From Tubiluchus corallicola (lineage: Eukaryota > Priapulida > Priapulimorpha > Priapulimorphida > Tubiluchidae): DNA of 64,000 bases. Location of the stretch: contig JAQGDQ010000970.1 of NCBI GenBank assembly GCA_030141605.1, forward strand, positions 1 to 64,000. Reading direction: 5' to 3'. Under the pieces are notes generated by a model. It saw only the letters and a list, made by a program, of their open reading frames with translations. It was not told the DNA's origin and searched no databases. Shown here piece by piece: positions 1-12,600 of the stretch (positions are counted from its first letter, which is position 1; every line of letters begins with the position of its first letter). The translations under genes were made by a program, and so were the position numbers.

Positions 1-12
1 ATATATACACAT

Positions 13-42
13 TATATATATATATATATATATATATATAAT
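13..42. repeat. (TA)n microsatellite at left edge
   Basis: TA dinucleotide run flanked by ATATACACATTA and ATGTGTATAT, itself a small palindrome. Confidence 0.9.
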
Positions 43-647
43 GTGTATATATTTTTTGTTCTTTTTTAATCAATGATTTTAAGCGTTCGAAACCTCACTT
101 ATAAAAATTCCGGAAGTAATTACCAGTATCTGTATACTGGTATTAATCAAAATTAATCTATATATCTCAAAGTCAGCAAAAATATTATGATATTTTCTAA
201 TTGTTCATGATGATATTTCTTCATATAAAAATTGTTGTCGTTTCATACCTTGAGATCAAACATATGTAAAGGTTTTTTTGTTCTTCTTTATTCAAGACAA
301 TTCGCAAGTTCAGTGTTTTACAAATTAGTATAATTATAGGACCTTCTGCTTGTAATTTAGGCTTCTAATCTAAAATTTAATTAAAAGAGTAACTGAGAAA
401 AAAACTATAATTTAAAAAACAACACCATAATATTGTACTTGTAAAAATAACTTTGTTATACTTATAGTCTACAACGCTGATTGAAATTATTTATTTCATC
501 TTATATAGGGGAAGGGAGTAAAAGACCGTATGGTCGTTCTCTTTCCCCACACTATTTAAATATTTATTCGTCAACTGACTACATGCTGTATATCATGATT
601 ATGTGAGCAATAAAGTTCTTATGTCTTATGTTGTTATTATCTTATAG

Positions 648-868
648 ACAGAGTTTAATCTGCAAATCGGGATTGTTACAAACTGGAAATCTCAAGGATA
701 AATGGTTCTACTCCATCATTGCCATTCTCCTCGCGTGTTTTATCATCTTTATGGCTGTTTGCACTATTGTGATTCCACTAACTGTCCAACTCGTCACAAC
801 AGGTGGCATGACACAAGAAAAGTTTTACGCTTGCAGCACTACTTGGTGGCCATGGGTAGTTACTATAG
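648..868 (+). CDS. Exon of membrane protein (first visible)
   Basis: Acceptor TTATAG precedes 648, and donor GTAAAT follows ACTATAG at 868. It encodes a short Cys-containing lead (LICKSGLLQTG), one ~20-residue membrane span and an extracellular-looking loop with CSTTWW. It ends in phase 1 and joins G|TG to the next exon. Confidence 0.6.
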
Positions 869-1870
869 GTAAATTTTCTTTCGAAGTTAGTACATAACAG
901 CTGATATATTATTCTAATAATTATGTGCATCAGCACATAGTTTTTTTTACAATTTAATACACGTAAATCAGTTTGGTAGTCCTAGAGTTTGGTAAGCCTA
1001 TTCTATACCTAGCATCTGTCGACTTCCTCATAATTAGGTTTTCTTTATAAAAAGCAAGAGCATTGGTTATTTTTTGTACACTTCAGCACACTACAGGCCG
1101 GAATTAGCGGTTATTAGCAAACCCAGTTTTCTAAGATGAGCCACTGGCCGGCAGGTGCCTTTAAACCACGCTCGGACGTCTTTCTGCGAGATAACCGGCT
1201 GTAAACAGCCACGAATGGAACGAAGCCGGTGTAAATAATTACTTGCAACGAATGTGAAAAACCAAATGGAAAATCCGAATGTAGACAAAACAAATTTTTA
1301 TGCTGGTGTTGATGGGATTTATTTTCAATTTTATTGGATTGAATTTGAAATTAAACTATTTCAGTGGAATACATTCTTAGTCTTGTGAGTGGAATCGTAA
1401 TAATGGCGTGGATTGTCGTCAGTAAGTGCACTTATAAAGAGGTACACTTCGCAAAGTGGGTATTGGTTCTCACCCCTATGGTTCTTATCTGCATTTTTGT
1501 TATCAGGTACGCATATATCGATGACTATTTTATGATTTACTGGCAATCCTGAGTATATGATAATTAAATGGCTGCCATGTCATGTGTATCAAAGCCATTC
1601 ATTTAAAAAACTAACGAGAAATTAAATAAAATTTTATTATCTTGGCCACTATTTAATCCATTGGTTTGACATTTTTATAAAGTTCCACGATCAGTCCAAT
1701 AACTTTCTCTTTAATATTTTAGTTCACTGCATGTTGGAAGAGGGAGTGCTGACACTGTTTACATTCTAGTGTTTGTAAAGGTTTTTGTAGCAGCCACACT
1801 AATGATGACAGCTGTATTTTCATTAAAGGTGGGTAAAATACATGAACAACACAAGGTGGCAAATGTATGA
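648..1870 (+). CDS. Multi-pass membrane protein, 5'-partial, three exons
   Basis: I do not recognise the family. Three exons join in consistent phase: 648-868, 1365-1506 and 1723-1828, with acceptors CTTATAG, ATTTCAG and ATTTTAG and donors GTAAAT, GTACGC and GTGGGT. The joined product has four strongly hydrophobic segments: IIAILLACFIIFMAV, ILSLVSGIVIMAWIVV, WVLVLTPMVLICIFVI and VYILVFVKVFVAATLMM. Short polar loops separate them, one with an STTWWPW motif and one with CTYKEVHFAKW. The first exon begins inside a codon, so the start lies upstream of the window. The 3' end is unsettled. Reading past 1828 ends at TGA 1868-1870. A possible alternative terminal exon begins at 4690 after TTTGTTTCAG and stops after eight codons. 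It could be part of a receptor or a TMEM-type protein. The exon chain is fairly secure, the function is unknown. Confidence 0.6.
1365..1506 (+). CDS. Exon of membrane protein (two spans)
   Basis: Acceptor CTATTTCAG and donor ATCAG|GTACGC. It encodes two hydrophobic spans separated by KCTYKEVHFAK. Without splicing it would stop at 1552. The phase-2 donor fits the next exon at 1723, which favours splicing. Confidence 0.55.
1723..1828 (+). CDS. Exon of membrane protein (fourth span)
   Basis: Acceptor TTAATATTTTAG. AG|T completes a serine, then SLHVGRGSADTVY leads into a fourth hydrophobic span ending FSLK. GTGGGT follows as a possible donor. Unspliced reading adds 13 residues before TGA at 1868-1870. 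Confidence 0.5.
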
Positions 1871-3458
1871 CAAACAAAATTCTTCTTATTTGTACATATA
1901 TCTGTATAAGTCTATAAGACATAATTTTTTGGGACAGCATAAAAACAGAATTGATAACGAAAAGCTTAACTAATGAGTTCTGAAAACATGCCAATAGTTG
2001 GTAAATAAAAGGACAGGCAGACAAATCAACTGACAGACTTCTTCACCATATGTTAAAATTGAAAGAAAATGAAATTGAAATTCTCTGAACAGAACGAAAG
2101 AAACTTACAGACACTTGGCTAAGATGTCTATATGTTGGCCATGATGTTAAGTGCTGCTGTTTGTATTACAGGGCTAAAGGATCTTGTTTTATAAAGCGGG
2201 CACGATCAGTCTAAACTAATTTTTATGTCGAGATAAATGGTTCACACAATAATGCCCTATACTGTTAAACTATTTATACGAATTAAAGTGGAAATAAAGC
2301 ATTCATAGGTAGTAGCAGTAACAATAAGTTTGTTTATAAGTTGTTACAGTAGAATTTGTATTTGTTGCGCAGTTGTTATTGGTCTTTCATTCAAATACTT
2401 AGTAAAGTTGTAGCTTTTGTCAGATTTATGATATCAAATGTGCGTTTTGTGATTAATTTACCAATATACAGACTTACTCCAATTCTCGTTAAGTCTAAAA
2501 TTCCATTAATTTTAGCGTTGCTAAAATATTTTCTAAAATTAATGGAAACTGAACTTCACACTTTTCAGAGTTATTACACATTTAATCCACCAGATGAACT
2601 AATGTCTATAGACAGTAGCTACATGCTTCAGCCAAAGATTCGTACGACAGCAGAAAGTGGCGAGGTATTTTCGGTAATGTATTACAAAAAATAAACACAG
2701 AATAAGACAGGCACAAAACAGAACATGAGTACGGAATGGCAGGCTTGTAGTTTCTAAATCATGGAAAAACTTCAAAAAGATTGTGCGGAAAAAGATATAG
2801 AAAAACTGGAGGAAAGACAAGGTGCCAATTTCGTACTATTAATCTCATATTTGTCAATACTATCGAACAAATCACTTTTAATGATATTCAGCCATATTTA
2901 AGTTAATTTTAGTCACTTGCAGTGAGGATTCATTCCTTCAAAGGTCAGACATTGGACTTTTGGCATCAACTACATACTATCATCCTCAGCTAGGGACAAT
3001 GAGCAGTGTTGAAAATGCAAATTGAGAGCTTTAAATTGTTGCACTATTATAGCTAAATATGACTCAATATAACAATATAGCTAAAAGACTGATTGTTGGC
3101 CTGACGCTTTATCAAATTAGTTAGATTAGTCGCAATATACGCTATAATTACTTCGATTTCCACAATTATTCTGTACACCGTTTACCAAGCCATAACTAGT
3201 AGAGTTATACTCATTGCAGTGACACTCCGCAACACGATAGAATATTCTATGCTCGTAGTTTAGTGTTGATTCTGTTACCAAGTATCGACTGTCATTTTGT
3301 ACAAGTCTGTAGTCTAGCGTAGATAAGAGGTCATTGTAACCTTAAAGGTATGGGCTTTTTAAGACTGTTCATGACTTACCAACTATCCAGTTCTAATGGA
3401 CCACGATACTAAGCATTTATTTACAAAATTTCCGCTTACGGTACCAAAATTATGAATT
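1871..3458. other. Non-coding stretch, nothing recognised
   Basis: AT-rich sequence with only short chance reading frames. It may be intron or 3' flank of the membrane-protein gene. No repeat, RNA gene or conserved protein segment was recognised. Confidence 0.5.
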
Positions 3459-3673
3459 ATGAACTGTTCAAGTGTCCGTGTGTGTCTCTTTCCCATAGTA
3501 ATTAAGTACTATTTACTTAACAAAAAAGTTGTGGGTCAACAAGTCAAGTTGCTAAGGATCAAGTTACCATGTAAAGTGGAATTATTTGGAGTCGATGAAA
3601 CGAATCTTCACTGCAAAGTGATTAAACATTTGTGGTTATTGTTTAACGTTAAGAATGATTGTATGTATCTATG

Positions 3674-3712
<39 letters not shown>

Positions 3713-4322
3713 CATACGATATAAAAAGTGGATCTCGTTTATTAGGAATATTTTGTATAAATTTGGGTTGAACATAGTTGGATTATTGAAGGTACAATAA
3801 GTGCTCACAGATTGCTTTACTCCATTAATAAGAGGCTACAAGATAGATAATGACAATTTTTTGAAAAAGTTTTATAACGACAACAATGATGACAGGGTAA
3901 CAAACTTCGAACTTATAGGCTTTTTAAAACTGGAAGAATATTTGCTTATGCGTAATAATCCAATTCCAAGCGAACGTATAACTATGTACACTAAATTTAG
4001 AATTAGTGCGCACAGATTGGATATTGAGAGGGGGAGGTATCACAAACCAAAAATGCCTGCTCATTAAAGAATACTTAAAATATGTGAGATGAATCAAGTG
4101 GAAGATGAAATGCATTTTTGTATGACATGTTCTGCTTACCAAATTGAGAGAAAAGTTGTATTTGAAAATCTTTTAAAAATATTTCCTCATTTTGCAGAAA
4201 TACCTGTAAGTGAACTGTTTATGTTTATTAATGGCCTAAATGATGTAGAGATGAGAACCCTAGTAATAAATTTTATATATGACATCAGTCAGAAAAGAGA
4301 AGAGAAACAGGATAGCAAATAA
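3459..4322 (+). pseudogene. Non-LTR retrotransposon reverse transcriptase C-terminus, dead
   Basis: One reading frame runs through the segment, interrupted by in-frame TAA at 3798-3800 and 4065-4067 and by an expanded (TA)n tract at about 3674-3709 that reads as Tyr-Ile repeats. The region downstream of the polymerase in LINE-type proteins is visible: a KKWISFIRNILYKFG block, then FRISAHRLDIERGRYHKP, then ICEMNQVEDEMHFCMTC. This is the Cys/His-type tail (ICxxCNxxxxEDExHFxxxCxxY) common at the C-terminus of many invertebrate LINE proteins. The catalytic domain is not present here. Assignment is by recalled family pattern, the stops are seen directly. Confidence 0.6.
3674..3709. repeat. (TA)n microsatellite
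   Basis: About 17 uninterrupted TA units inside the retrotransposon remnant. Confidence 0.9.
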
Positions 4323-4512
4323 CTTTAATTTGAACTCGCAGCCTGCAAAATGTATTCTTACTATTTTTGTTTTTATGTGTTATTATTGTCCTTCTGTTAG
4401 TATGATGTTTTTTTTGATATTATCGTCCCAATTACATTTGGGCTATGTACCTATGTACAGGATCAATGTTTTTTTGGTCTCTTTATGTTGTATGCTCAAA
4501 AAACTATAACCA

Positions 4513-4516
4513 ATAC

Positions 4517-4573
<57 letters not shown>

Positions 4574-4673
4574 CTATACATATATATGTATATATATATA
4601 CTATACATATATATGTATATATATATATATATATACTCGTTAATATATATATCAATATATATATATATATATA
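4513..4673. repeat. (TA)n with a nested higher-order repeat
   Basis: TA-rich tract in which a unit containing ACTATACATATATATGTA recurs at least twice and the motif ATACTCGTT recurs twice. It lies about 190 bp 3' of the retrotransposon remnant. Confidence 0.85.
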
Positions 4674-4709
4674 CTCGTTTTTGTTTCAGAATAAGGTCAG
4701 CTTAACGAC

Positions 4710-6371
4710 TTTCTAAAGTGAGTCAAATTAGCCTTATTGCGTCCATTAAGCATAAACAGCAAGCGAATAACAGCTGTCGTACAGAAATAGAAGACGAGAA
4801 TTTTCGAATTCCTAGTGTACGTGATCACGAATCATCTAATTTCTGACAGGAAAATGATGACACATTCTTGCTTTTCCGGCTTCGTAACAGGCATCACTGA
4901 GACATAACTTCACAATAATTAATTTCTCTTGTTTCTCCTATCTAAGCAACTTATAAGGGAAGGATCTTAACGGTGTGACAGTGTATAAGGATGTACGTTG
5001 CTGAAAGGATGGATATGGAAAGTAGCTTAGCAAAATTTTTTGTTTAGATAATTTAATTGCTTTTGCTAACTAGACGTGCTACTATCTTCACATCTTACTA
5101 CCATGCATTACGTAATGGACGTGACTTCAATTTTTGTAATGAACTTATAAATTAACGATAAAGATCGTTTTCAAATTTCCTTGAATTATTTATGTCGTAA
5201 ATACTGACTCAGGCAAACTCGTCTCTTAACCTAACACAGAAGCGAAGTAGTATCGCATAACCCATCTTCATCTCTGCAGACATGTGTGAGACGACGGAAT
5301 CGGGCAGATCGTCGATTGGATCAAACCAAAGTTTTAAAATCAAAACCTGGCTAAATGAAAGTAAATGAGAAAATTTTGGATTTGAACAGAGACATTTGAA
5401 TTACAGACTGACCTTAATTCACTCATATTATCTCGCTAACCAATCGATGTGTTCTAAATGTTAGTTTTCCCATGTCGGAATAATAATTATTGTACTATTA
5501 TACGTATTATTTTTATCATCTGTATATAGTTTTGACTGAGATTAATCTGTGAGTATCTGAAAAATTATTTCTAATCCTAATTTCAAATTTATTTTGTTAA
5601 TCGAATGAACTCGAATGATTGAAGTTTTGAAGGTTTAATTTAAGGTAACAGTTTAAAATAAAATTACATTTCAAGACTAAAACCACAAAAAGCAACAATG
5701 ATAAGAAAAAACTTTACATGCAGATTTTTGATATTTTTTGGCGATCAGATATTTTCTAAACATTATAACGTTACAATTCGTACGAAAGCATTACTGTATA
5801 GTTTCGAAAGTTTCTACAACCTCAGTTCTACAACGGTTGTCTTCAAACCAGTGCACTAGTTTTCCCAGAGATTGTTATTTATAGATCGTTTTCTAGTTAT
5901 TTTTAAGAAAACAGTTATCGTTTTCTTACAAAAAATATACATACCGGACCTTTTTGGGTGTCAAGGCACGTAAAATACATAATACACAACTCATCAATAA
6001 AAGAGAAAGGTGTATAGTCGTTGAACAATTATTTAAATAAGTAAAAAGGAAATAAAATAAATCTTAGTGACAATAATCTCAACAAATGATAAAAATCCAG
6101 ACACCTTTACTTCCTTATTTTGGGATTTTTTTCCTGGTTGTTTATAACATGTTCGCAAGTAAGCTTATCTCTGAAATTGCTGTGCATCAACATTCCCAGT
6201 GAACAACATGCCCGTAACCCGACATAATGTACTGTATCGCATCATGATTCGCTCATTAATCATTGTGCTTTCCGTTATTGGGATAAACGTTTGAAGAGAG
6301 AGAAACTTTACAATTCATTGTGATTATTTTTTTACATTAATGGAATAAAAATGACTTAAAGCAATTATCTG
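4710..6371. other. Non-coding, 3' flank of transporter gene
   Basis: No coding exon or recognised repeat was found. On the - strand this is the 3' flank and UTR of the amino acid transporter, whose stop codon is at 6372-6374. Confidence 0.5.
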
Positions 6372-6607
6372 CTACTTCTGGTTATCCAACCCTTCGGTAG
6401 ACGCTGTAAAATCTTCTTCTGGTATAGTATCAGTTGTTCTATTAATGTAGTTGGCGTCTTTTACAATGCCATTATAGTTTCCGTTCATAGCTTCCGATTT
6501 TGCCTGTTCTAATTCAGCTTCTTCCTTTTCTTTTTGGCTGAGAGCAATCGTACTATTCTTTATGCCATATCCAAAATATATGGGCAACCCTATGAAAAAG
6601 ACAAGCA
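6372..6607 (-). CDS. CAT terminal exon
   Basis: Completes the last span ([19 protein letters not shown]), then gives a ~60-residue hydrophilic cytosolic tail with an [14 protein letters not shown] helix-prone stretch and a TAG stop at 6372-6374. FxGLPIYFxYGIxxS is the typical CAT end. Confidence 0.92.
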
Positions 6608-9600
6608 CTGTGTTAATCTAGTATGTTTTTTAAGACTTCACAAATAAGTGCATTTATCACGCGCATGTGCGAATATTCCATTTATATTTCATGAATTTCG
6701 CTCTTGGCTCTCATAGATAAATTAAAAATAAGAAGACAATTCTTAACAATAATTAACGTGTCAGATAATAATAGTATAACACAACATACCTATTATTCCC
6801 CAGACAACAATTCTGATCAAAGCGAGTAAGGATAGCTTAAAAAGTAGGTAAGTATTGATAAGTACAGCAGCAGTTGGTAAAACTGGAACGCAGGGAGCTA
6901 AAAACTTCAACTTCCTCCTGAAAAAATGAGTAGCTGTGCTGTAGAATTTTCCTAGCTATTGAGCCTACACAATATTCCACTGTCAGAATTCATAAGAAAA
7001 TCTTCCTGTTTAGTAAATAAATAGAACCAGGCTCACTTATTCCGTGAAGCCGTAGTGTAAGAAATTGACGTCTAATACTCCGAAGAACGTTTAAATTCTA
7101 TCAGTTAGCGCAAAGTGTCGTTTTAGCGCCCCATTTTGACAGAAAGACTTGATAAGGTCGAGCAAAAAATGGCGACTATAGCTGCTTAAAAAATAAAACA
7201 TAAAAAACGAGCCTACCTGTTCTGGGGATATCTACTGATCTGCAGAGTTGTTCCTACGATCCCAATAATGGCAATGACCGCTAATAAAATGATCCCTGGG
7301 TTGTCACCGTGTCGACTCTGAACGCCATCTATCACCACTATGTTGAACAACACAATAAATGCTAGAAGCACACAGACGAGAATAGTCACAGTTTTCCCAG
7401 TTTCATTGTTCGGTTCACCTTTGTACTTCCAGCTGTAGCATTTGTAGTATAGCATCCTCAGGTTTTTCTTCAATGTTCCCAGACGCAAAGATTCGTCACT
7501 TCCGCCTTGGAGGCTTCCGTAATGCGGAGACGGAGCGTCCGGAATGAGAAAAGCGTCGTCTCTGCTGATGGAATTAGGTGTGTCGGTGAAGTCGTCAGTG
7601 AACTCGGTGTCAGAGCGAGAGAGGCTAGGGTGACGAATGTCAATGCTCATTTTTGGCAGCAAGTGTATTTTTCCCCGTTTTGGTTGATATCTCAGAATTA
7701 ACACACAAGACGATACTAAAGAGTACGCCAGTAGTGTGCCTAATTAATGAAAAAAAGTCAAATTAAGTAAATTACTAACTTGTATTTTTCGCAAAACGGT
7801 AGCAGTGAAAGCAGTAGATTAGGTGGAGTAAGTAAAGAAATAAATGCTAACCAGCAGAAATTTACGACCACCATTAAGCTACCAGCAACGTGGCGAAAGC
7901 GAATTAAAATATATATTGGACGACTCTCCAAGAAGAAGAACGACAAAAATCTTCTGAGGTTTAATACGAAAATGGATTCCGGAAATTTTGCAAAATCCAG
8001 CTTCACGTATGAGAACCTATGACCCGGATTTGTCTCGTCAATCGTCATGAATGTTGTTATCTCTGGTGAATACAATACACAATAAATTAGATTACAATAA
8101 GAATATAAATTGGTAACTTACCTACGGACATCATCTCAACAAGCTTCTCTAATGGGATAAGAAGAGCCACGATGGCAGATAGAACTCCGAATATGCATGT
8201 AGCCAGTGCTGGAGTTTTGGTTAATTGAGGTACATGTGCCAGTTTTCTACAAGTATAAATTACATTTAAAACTGGTAATATTTTTGAAGTATCTTGTTAC
8301 GACGTTCAAATGACTATGCCTCATATAAAAGTGCAAACTAACTAGGTTATCAGTTAGTTGGCTGGCTAGTTTCTTGTTTGTTAGTGAACCGCCCATATGA
8401 CTGACTGATTGAATGAAACCCGTGCAGCAGGTAAGCTGGCTTGCTGTCAAGCAAACACCGAGTAATGTCAGACTGGTTGTCAGATTAAGTCGTCAATAAA
8501 CAGAGTACAAAATAAATAATCCAAGAAGAGATTACTTTGTGTGATTTTTGGAAAATGCTGGACATTAGCACGAAAATACTGTAATGTTGGCGGTATTGGC
8601 GCCTAGTCGTAGAAATCTGCCACCCCGTAACAAAACGACAGAAGAGACAGTTAAGCAGAAAAACTTATCAGAAGTCTATTTGTGCTCCATGCTATATGCG
8701 TGTATGGAACAGGTACTGAGATGTACTAGGTGCTGAGATGCTGTTCACACCTGTCCGTCTAACTACCAAGTCATGGAATCATTGAATCGCACCAGTCTAT
8801 TTATCGATGCCAGTAGGCAATAGTTTCGTAATACACATAACCATTACAATGCAGGAGTGGGAGTAAAAATAAATAGCATTTTGCCGTCGTTACTGTACGT
8901 TTCGATTTAAATATTACCTTTTTATCACTTATTTTAAGAAGCAAGTTATCAAAGCTTTTAAAGTAATTGATATGTTAATCTGCTATTTTGTATAACATTT
9001 TCTAAAAATTCCTTCCTCTTCAATGTATCATTTCAGTTTGAAAACCCTATCAGAATTTATTTATTGATCTCGCGGAATTCATTGAAACGTTAATTGATTA
9101 CAAGGTTACTTAATAGTGGCAATTTTATTTAAATTACACCAACCATCATTCCGAGTATTGCATTTAGGATCACTAAAAGGCTTATAATTAGTATGGTATG
9201 TAAGTAAAAATATCATATAGCACTGGATTTACAATTTAACGATTTCACTTTAGGACTTCACGATTGCACCGAAATTAGGAAATTAGATGAAGAGATTACG
9301 ATTATAAGTTTTGCAGGCGGTATTCTCGGGGTAGATTATTTATAATGTTGTTGCATCAGATTCCTAGGTTACATATTATGTGAAATTCATTACTAAAAGA
9401 CTACTGCACAAAATTTAACAGATTCGGTAAACGACTGTCACAACGGGAGTTGACTATTATTTCACAAGATTTTGTAAGACAAGGCGAAGGCTTACCGCGC
9501 TTGGGAGTGTTTCATTTAACCCCGATATTCCTTTCGTATTAAAAGTAATCGTTTTATCAGTCTTACAATGTGCAATTTTACATTTCAGCACATAAAACGT

Positions 9601-12600
9601 ACCATGGTATAATAAGCAAAGCTTAGTTAAAGATCACAATTAAAAATATTACTACAAGATAATGAAAATAAATATTTACACAAAGAACAGATAATTAGAA
9701 AGCTAGAAACGTAAAAACGTAAATTAGTGAGCGTATATTCCAAAATGCGCAAAAATATTCGAAGTTAAAATGATATCAGTATTAAGAATAAAAGTGGGTA
9801 TAACTTCATTGCTTGAATTTAAAACTCGCTGACCAAGGTAAAAAGTATTTTTACGTAAAATGACTTTTCGACACATATTTTAGATGATGTGGTGTCCATA
9901 TGGTAAGCAAAAAACTTCGTCAATGCAAAATCGTAGGCCGCTTTAGAAAAATAAGATTTAAACAGAACACGTTTGACATCAGCAGAGCAATATAGGTTTA
10001 TTGTCGAACAACAGTACAATATACAATACAATGTATATCAGGAATCACACAAAAGCACCCAAAACTTGGGTGTAATCGTCACATTGAATCAATAAAACAA
10101 ACAGTAGAGGTTAAAAAAATAATTATAATAAAGTGCTATTGCTGTCAATTTAGTATGATTTTCTGTAATTAAGATTCTATTTTCCTTCTTTCGAAACAGT
10201 ATCTGTATTATAGTTTTAAACTAAATTTGCAAATTCAGAATCAATTCCTTTCATCGGAAATAAAATTTTTTCCTGTAACGTGAGATTCATAAAGTTTAGG
10301 AAAATTTCATTGGTATGACAGTACAAGCTATATCTTAAATCATTATGTAGTTACAATCAAGAATTAAATGCTTTTCGTCCTTTTTGGTCATTACAAAAAT
10401 GGCATAGCCCGTTGTTAAGGGGTATTTTAGATTTAATGCACCGTCAAATATATGGTGCATGATGTATGTATACCTTCACAAAGACGAAAATAAAACTGAA
10501 TACGAAAAAATCGATGTTCATGAGAAAACGACTCGCACGTTGTTAACCCCAGGCTCACAAAAATAAAACTGGCCAGTTCTTGCCAATATTAAACGCTTGT
10601 GAAAACGAGACAGGAAAGTACGAACAATAAAAGACTAATTGATCGGATTCATGTTTTATGACTGTGTGTTTATGAAGGGGAAACATGGAAGAATTACATG
10701 GCTTATTGGAACTAAAGTAGCAATTCATCTCTTTAAAGACAAGATATTCTTCATAAAAAGCTTCTGGAGTAAAAAGAAAACAAAATTGATTCTTAGTCAA
10801 TTTAGCCCAGAGACTGTCTTATGCAGAGCATGAAAAGGCTGCAATAACGTTTGCAACTACTGGTGCTAGGTCACAAGAAAAAACTTACCTAAACAGGACA
10901 CCATCTTTCGCCATGGCGTAGACGACTCTGGGCATTGGAAACATGGAACCAAGCATACTGACTGTCAGAGCGGCAATTGCACCTGCAGCTACAATGTACT
11001 TTGCCGTGTATGCACCTAAACGTTAAATTTACTATAGTCATGGCTATCGTCATTTTCACAACCATCGTTGCTAGCACTGCCGCTACTGCTACCAGTGTGC
11101 TTCCCACTGCCAATAATACTGACTGCCGTTATAACAGATTGTGAGTAGGAAGCCTAAATGGCTTAGGTGTCAAATATTTTTATTATACATATTACAATGA
11201 GTTCCCTACTGATGTAACTGAAAATCTGTCAGAGGATAATAAACAATTTCTACTACTATATAATCATCATCATCATCAGCAGCAGCAGCAGCAGCGCTGA
11301 TATAGGTACCGCTACTACAGCCGTACTTGCCATCGTCATATCATCATCATATCATCACCATCATCGTTGTCATCATCATCATCATTGTGATCGCCATCAT
11401 TATGATCATCGTCATCAACATGGCTATCACACTATCATGCTATTATTATGGTCATAATTTTCATCATCTCCATTTCAACAATCATAATGGGCACTCCTAT
11501 TATCATCTTCACTGTCACCGTCATCATTGTCGCCAACGCACGTTTACCGCTTTCTAGGCACACTTTGGGCTTTTACAACGTCGTGGGCCCAGTGCACCAT
11601 TTTTACTTACCATGTGCAGCAAACATTTCCATCAAAGGTGCTTCGTCAGAAATATCATAATAAGGTACAACAGAGGTGAGAATGATAGAAGATACCACGT
11701 AAGCAAACATTGCGATAAACATAGAGAGAATGATGGCGATGGGGATGGACTTTGTGGGGTTGTTTGCTTCCTCCCCCGTTGTTGCAATGATGTCAAATCC
11801 AATGAAGGCGTAGAAGCAGATGGCAGCACCAGAAAAAACCTGAAAACAAACATTTCTATCACCACTGTACAAATTTGCCAGAACTAACTCAAAAATTCCT
11901 GTACAAAAACTTGGTTAGAGGTTTAGATTTTATGTTTAATAGTGTCCAAACCCATTTTAGAAGAAATTTTGCAAAAAAATAGAACCGAGAGCCGATCGAC
12001 TACTTTCAATGGGTTGCTCTGCAGGTGGCACGTTTTCTTACCAAGGAAAATTTCCGAGATTTCAATGATACCAGTTCAATGCAAAAAAATGTAAAGACGT
12101 TTCTAGTTTTTAAACTACTCCTAAGACGCCTAACAATGCTAATATGTTCAATGTTTTAATCCACCAATTTTCAATTCATTTGAAATCAAAATTTATAGAA
12201 TCGTACGTATTGTATAGGTTAGTCTATATTGATCCACAAAAATTGAAAAATAATTCCTTTGTACCATCACTTACTAACTTTAAATTCTAACCTTACGTTA
12301 GCGTAGCTTTTCTGAAATCTGAAGTACCAGTGCAAAGTGTTAAAAACTAGTTGTTTTCAGGCTCACTTTTACAACTTTGGTGAAAATGGGATTTAATAGA
12401 CGGTGCGAGAAGCATTTCTTTAGCTTTGTTCGTAAATTAAGCTTGTTGCACGCAAATACGAGGAATAAAACCAGGTATATACGTATTTACAGGAACCACT
12501 CAAAGTGTAAAAAGAATTCAGTTTTAACTCAATACACTGTATTAAATTTTGATGATCCGAAAGTTAATTATTGCCAGTACATTAGCTTTCAAACGTTCTG

